A stretch of DNA of 64,000 nucleotides from Amaranthus tricolor. Lineage: Eukaryota > Streptophyta > Magnoliopsida > Caryophyllales > Amaranthaceae. Position numbers and translations under genes: made by a program. The stretch spans positions 9,111,985-9,175,984 of the forward strand of contig NC_080058.1 of the NCBI RefSeq assembly GCF_026212465.1, written 5' to 3'. Below, piece by piece: positions 59,416 through 64,000 of this stretch; position 1 is the first letter of the stretch; every line of letters begins with the position of its first letter. Below the pieces are notes generated by a model. The model searched no databases. It worked only from the letters and a program-made list of their open reading frames with translations, and was not told the origin of the DNA.

Positions 59416-62400
59416 TTACAACCTCCTTGCAAGTTTTTTGATCTCTACTCTACAAACTTGCAATTTATTAAGCTCAATCTTCAAGTTATCAACTTCTTGT
59501 TTCATAATCTTCATCTGGTTTTGAACCTTAAAACATTCAGTTTGCTTGCTGATAATCGTTTGTGCTTTGGTTCTTCGATACATTGACCCATCATTCACCA
59601 TCATCTTCACCATATTAACTTGTTGGAGAAGGATAAATTGAGTGGTCATATTCATGGGTAACCTATCATTCTTCATTGCGTGCTCGCGTGCTTCTTGTGA
59701 TAGCTTATGGTACTCCATGCCTCTGCATACCCCCTCCCTTTCTTCCTCCGTCAAATTTGGGTGTGCCTGAACAATATATAATGATCATCAACTTAAAACA
59801 CTACGATACATTTTCTCGTTATTTGTACATGTAATTCCACATCGAAGATTTAGAAATAGGTTGACTAATATAAAACCTTATCAGATATATGTATAGTCAA
59901 TACTCATCTGTTCGGATGTTTTATCTTACATTGACAAATTTAAAAATAGTGCGCATAGATATGTTGTGCACCTTATGTTTACTCGATAATATATTAGCTT
60001 TCACAATGGATCCAAAGAAAATATTAGTCACAGCAATAAATTTCTTGTAATTGTAATAACAAAGTGATTGTTTTTTATGACCAATCTAAAAATTGTTTGC
60101 TTAAGACTAAACCTGTCAAATAGCAATTGGGTCAGTTTTAGGTTAGTCAGGTTTGACCCAATGAATCATGAATTTATAATTATTTTATTTTCCTTGCTCT
60201 AACATTGAAAAAAATAGATCAAATACAATGTAATTTCGTTCGATAAAAATTAAAATTTAGTTTTTCTTGTTATATGTGCCAAAAACAACTTTTAAAGTCA
60301 TAAATGTGGAATATTGACTCAACTAATAAAATTGATGAAAAAATAATAGGCTATAACTTATAAATATTGACATAAAACTCAAATTTAACTAAATCTTAGA
60401 CAATGGGTCAAATTTAGTCGGGTCGGTTCAAACTTCAACGAGTCTACATACTTACATATAATGCAGTTCTACAGTTGGGTTGCAAAACTACATAGTATTT
60501 CATACTTGAGCTGGGGTATAGAGCAAAAATAAGGTCGCATCACCGTATTGTGATCATATTGTAAAGGTTTTTGAGTTTACTGGGACCAAAATATAGGCCG
60601 CATCGACCGCAACATCATTCGTATTGGTTGTGAAATCCGTTTCACGACTGTGACCAAGATCGTATTTTTCCAGTATGACTACGGCTAGTGGTAAAGGTTA
60701 GCAAAATATAACCAGAAAATTCAGAACATACAGTATCCTCAAATCTTAACCAAGTAAAGCATACTGTATAGTGGAGAGCATACCTTAAGGTATCGATCAA
60801 TGGCTCGGTAGAGATTGTCGTCAGAATATCGAGCATTTTGTGGCAACGACTCCGCAAGCCTCCGAAAATCATGCGAAGGAAGGCTCCTATCCCTTGCAAT
60901 TAGACCCAAAAACCCATCTACCAGCCTCCCAACAACAAACATCTTTGATGCAGCATTTCTCACACTAAGAGAAACATAAGCATCCACTATTCTAGCAACA
61001 ATACCCACATCATATAAAGTCTCACTTTCCCCAAAATTCTTAACCAAAAGGTCTAATGGGATACAATCCTCTAAGGTTAAGGCAATTCTTTGCTCCAAAT
61101 TAGACAATAAACTAATATCTATTTTCATCATAGAACCAAGCTTTAAAAGATGAAGCAAAAAATTGCAAGAAACCGAGTTTACCTCAACAGGAATTACCCT
61201 GATCAAGCTTTCTACTATCACCCTCCTTACTTGATGGTTCATACTTTTATGGTTTGGTATACAAACTCCAAATGAGATTCGCGATAGCCATTTCCTGGTC
61301 CAGTAAGCTATACAAGATCCCAACACCTTCGGTTTAAGTCCTTTCTGCTTAATAATCCCCAAAACTTCTATGAAATGATCGATTCTAAGTGTCGAAACGT
61401 CTTCAAACCACCAATTTTCTGCTACTTTTTTCTCATATGAGTAATCTGTGTGGTTTTCAACCGAATAATTGAAGCATTGTGATTCATCGTTCCCAACAGA
61501 AATCGCGGTTGGGTCTGTGCAGATTTTCCAAGCAATGGCCTCAGAACACCTTCTTTGTATGTGTAGTTCTCGGGCATATGAAGAGATTGTCTCGCACGTT
61601 TTCAGAACAAGGAATGTGTCTTTCCACGAAGAAAAGATTACGAAACTTAAGAATGTTTCGGTTCTAGAAATAAGGTTCCCACTTTCTAGATCATCGACCA
61701 TTTCTAAGAAGTTTGCAGCACAGTATAGCAGTGCAGCATTACTGGCAGTAAGATCAATCTTCCAACCATAACAGAATTTGACTATAAACTCGAATATATC
61801 TGCTCCACCAGGAAGGTTGTTCAGTTCGATGTTTAAGTTGTTCATTGACCCGCCTGCGTTTTTCTTCTCGAACACTAGTCTGTTGAGATAGGCACTTCTT
61901 GAGATCATGGGGAGCTTGAATCGACGAAACACATGAATGAAAATTGTTAGTGCAGCTCAAATATAGAAGTAATTGATCTAATAGTGCAGCAATCAATTTC
62001 AGGATCATACAACACAATAATATGTATAGCCAGTTGAAGTTAAATGTACATAAATTGTAGTGTATAGATATGTTAAATGAGGTGAGTTGATCTTAAGATG
62101 TTCATTTGCAGTTCTTATCATATGAGGCTTGCTGGTGCAGAAGATTGAGACACTAGTAGCTTATAATTTACAGAATCTATTTAAGCTTTGATGACTGTTT
62201 GGAAAATGAATGTTGGCAGGTTTGATTAGCCGGAAGTATTTGCTGATTTACTACCTGTTTATGCTAGTTGTTGATGTACAAAAAGTGGATCAAACGACAT
62301 AAGCCAATGAAAAGGCTATTTAACAATGGCTTTTGTTTTTTACTTTAAAGTCATTTACCAAATATTCTTTTTAACTGTTTGACCAACCAAAAAGTAAAAC

Positions 62401-63609
62401 GTCATAAATCAGCTAAAAAGTCACTTGCACACACTTAAATGAAGCATGATTTACACATAATAAGCACAATTGGGAATTCCTGTAAATGAAAGATCTCAAA
62501 AAAAGAAGAGCAGGAGAAAAAAAAAAAAAAAAACTTTATACCATGTGCAAGTGAAATTTACTCTTGTTTCCAATTTGTATGACTAGATCGCTTGGGACTT
62601 TTGTTCGAACAAACCTACACCAAAAAAAATGTCATCTATATCATATTGATAGAGACATAGAGTATACAAGACAGTGTGGTTTCTAACCTTGTTTGGGCCC
62701 TAGACGAAAAATGTCTTTGTATAAGTAGAGTTTTGATTCTTTTTTCTCCATCTTATGCACAAACTAAATTTTAATAACGAGGATTAACTCAATTTGAGCC
62801 CCTTTATTAATTAGGACTTAGACGGTTGCACCTTAAAACTACTCTCAAAAACGACCTAGATATAACATACTAAGGAGTCTCTACCGTAATATGATTTTTT
62901 GATTTTTTTTAACATACATATTAAAATTTCAAGTTAGGGGTTCAAATCTTATTCACTCTCCTTTCAGGTAAAAATATTAGTGTCAAGTTATAAAGAAAAC
63001 TTGCGTTGTATCATACTTCCAGCCTAAAAAGTGCTCGTATAAACGGATGTGAATCGTGACACAATATATCGCATATCATGAAGCTTGCACCATAACTTAA
63101 AGCTCATATCAAGGATTCAACTCAACAAAAAACTTATACTTGTAGTTGAGTTGATTCCTTGACATGGTATTAGAAACCATCATGACTCAAGTTTAAATTT
63201 CAACCACCTATCATTTAAAGTGAAATATTTAGCGTCAGGTACGTGGAAGACTTGTGTTGTATCTACACTTGTAGTCCAAAGTGCTCTTGTGTGAGGGAGC
63301 GTGTTAAAGTATATAATTTATTATGGACCATCAACTATCAACTTTAATTTTTGGTTGAATTGGTACTTCATGGCGTTAAATAAAAACTTAACTAAAATAT
63401 AATGAGACAATGATTAAAACTAACCAGTTAGTGTGTTTTCTTTCAATAGCTTCAGCTATGATATCAGCTGAAGACGGAAGGATCACACAGCGATTATGCT
63501 TTTCCCCTGTAACACTCCCCATACTTTTACTTTTTTTGTCAGTACTCCGCCTTCCTCCTATTCCCATACTGGCTTTATCTTGCCCAAATACAAGAAATTT
63601 GTTCTTCAT
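59416..63609 (-). CDS. NPH3/RPT2-family BTB protein (NRL)
   Basis: Four exons: 63609-63425, 62614-62542, 61914-60784, 59766-59416; 579 residues. BTB/POZ domain at about 63-165 (VPSDLVIQIG, HLHMLPMISRSAYLNRLVF, LPGGADIFEFIVKFCYG). The NPH3 domain starts near WWFEDVSTLRIDHF (254) and includes the hallmark YSDDNLYRAIDRYLKAHPNL at the exon 3-4 junction, then LTEEEREGVCRGMEYHKLS. The C-terminus is a coiled coil (about 540-575). NRL proteins act as adaptors for CUL3 ubiquitin ligases or as partners of phototropins and polar auxin transport factors at the plasma membrane. Exon 3 was begun at CAAG|CTCCCC, not at the ATG 61932, so that HLH-M-LP lines up with the family's HLHKFP. The start at 63609 gives a basic, Ser/Lys-rich head of about 60 residues. 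Which subfamily is unclear. Confidence 0.93.
60530..60670. repeat. Copy of the GTATTGTGATC repeat in NPH3-gene intron 3
   Basis: GCATCACCGTATTGTGATCA, ATAGGCCGCATCGACCGC, and GTTGTGAAATCCGTTTCACG match the repeat at 31010-31260 in order and orientation. Confidence 0.6.
63085..63370 (+). mobile_element. TRIM-like element in NPH3-gene intron 1
   Basis: GTTGAGTTGATTCCTTGACA then TGGTATTAGAAACC (primer-site-like), CTCAAGTTTAAATTTC, ATTTAGCGTCAGGTACG, GTCCAAAGTGCTC, GTGTGAGGGAGCG (purine-rich), then TGTTAAAGTATATAATT, a TG-starting right repeat. This copy shows best where the right repeat begins. Confidence 0.62.
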
Positions 63610-64000
63610 TCAAACCTTATTATTAAGTTGCTATCTAATTTCTTTTTTGTATTGTGATTAGATGAGCATGCATTATATAAAACGGACAACAAAGTCTTTG
63701 GAATAGAAAGAGTTTAGATGTATGTAATTAATAGTATTTACTCCATTGGGGGACCAACCAAGAATGTCCCTTTGAGATAGCATAATGTTGTTTTCACATT
63801 AAATTAAAAAAAATTTAGTTGATAAGCTTTTAAAAATTTCGTTAAGTAAATTATTCTCTATAAAAACTAGGCTTTATATTTCCTTTGTTCCTCTAAGTTT
63901 ACACTAAAAAAATCTTAAGCAAGTCTTGTATGTAATCATCTCCCCATATAAATAACCTAAACAGCTAGTTTCTTGAAAGATCGTATTTTTGAGAGACATA
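63610..64000. other. Promoter region of NPH3-family gene
   Basis: TATATAA on the minus strand at 63673-63679 lies 64 bp before the start codon, with GCATGC beside it. Further out the DNA is AT-rich. A GGGAGATGATTACATAC-type string at the extreme end hints at another repeat. Confidence 0.4.

Overview
The window reads as nuclear DNA of a flowering plant (eudicot). Genes are split by GT-AG introns, intergenic DNA is very AT-rich and full of transposon debris, and every recognised protein is closest to land-plant families (CLE peptide, NPH3/BTB, IAM hydrolase AMI1, DUF GPI protein At5g19230 type). Repeated small elements ending in GAGACCGTCTCA are frequent in Amaranthaceae/Caryophyllales assemblies as I remember them, so that order is a tentative guess only.

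Nine protein genes were reconstructed by joining exons whose reading phase agrees. Plus strand: the 3' part of a YIPF1/2-type Golgi membrane protein (1938-4047, 5' end outside the window); a CLE peptide precursor (5745-6089, possibly with a short second exon at 6889-6931); and two tandem short-chain dehydrogenases of the NADPH-dependent aldehyde reductase / glucose-ribitol dehydrogenase type (27775-31342 and 33344-35696). Minus strand: a synergin-gamma-like protein (21377-15770, 10 exons, 791 aa); a GPI-anchored protein of the At5g19230 group (25932-23824); mevalonate kinase (40529-36314, 5 exons, 390 aa); an AMI1-type amidase (48443-43799, 9 exons, 433 aa); a TOPORS-like RING E3 ligase (54932-49615, 6 exons, 290 aa); and an NPH3/BTB protein (63609-59416, 4 exons, 579 aa).

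Layout: 1-6.9 kb is genic; 6.9-15.8 kb is a gene-free block of small DNA transposons, a dead LINE and hAT-like elements; 15.8-26 kb holds two minus-strand genes; 26-36 kb the tandem reductase pair; 36-55 kb three minus-strand genes with short spacers; 55-59.4 kb a nested transposon stack; 59.4-63.7 kb the NPH3 gene. The genes act in unrelated processes (vesicle traffic, peptide signalling, aldehyde detoxification, isoprenoid synthesis, auxin synthesis, ubiquitination, phototropic-type signalling). I see no operon-like or biosynthetic clustering.

No convincing novel system was found. The most informative observations are structural: an LTR-like element with a perfect 5-bp target duplication inside a small hAT-like element, itself perhaps inside an older LTR; several hAT-like elements with 8-bp target duplications; a dispersed family that looks like a miniature LTR retrotransposon (TRIM); a tandem reductase pair in which only one copy carries a targeting-like N-terminus and seed-type RY motif; and an exon beginning with a perfect splice-donor sequence in the amidase gene.
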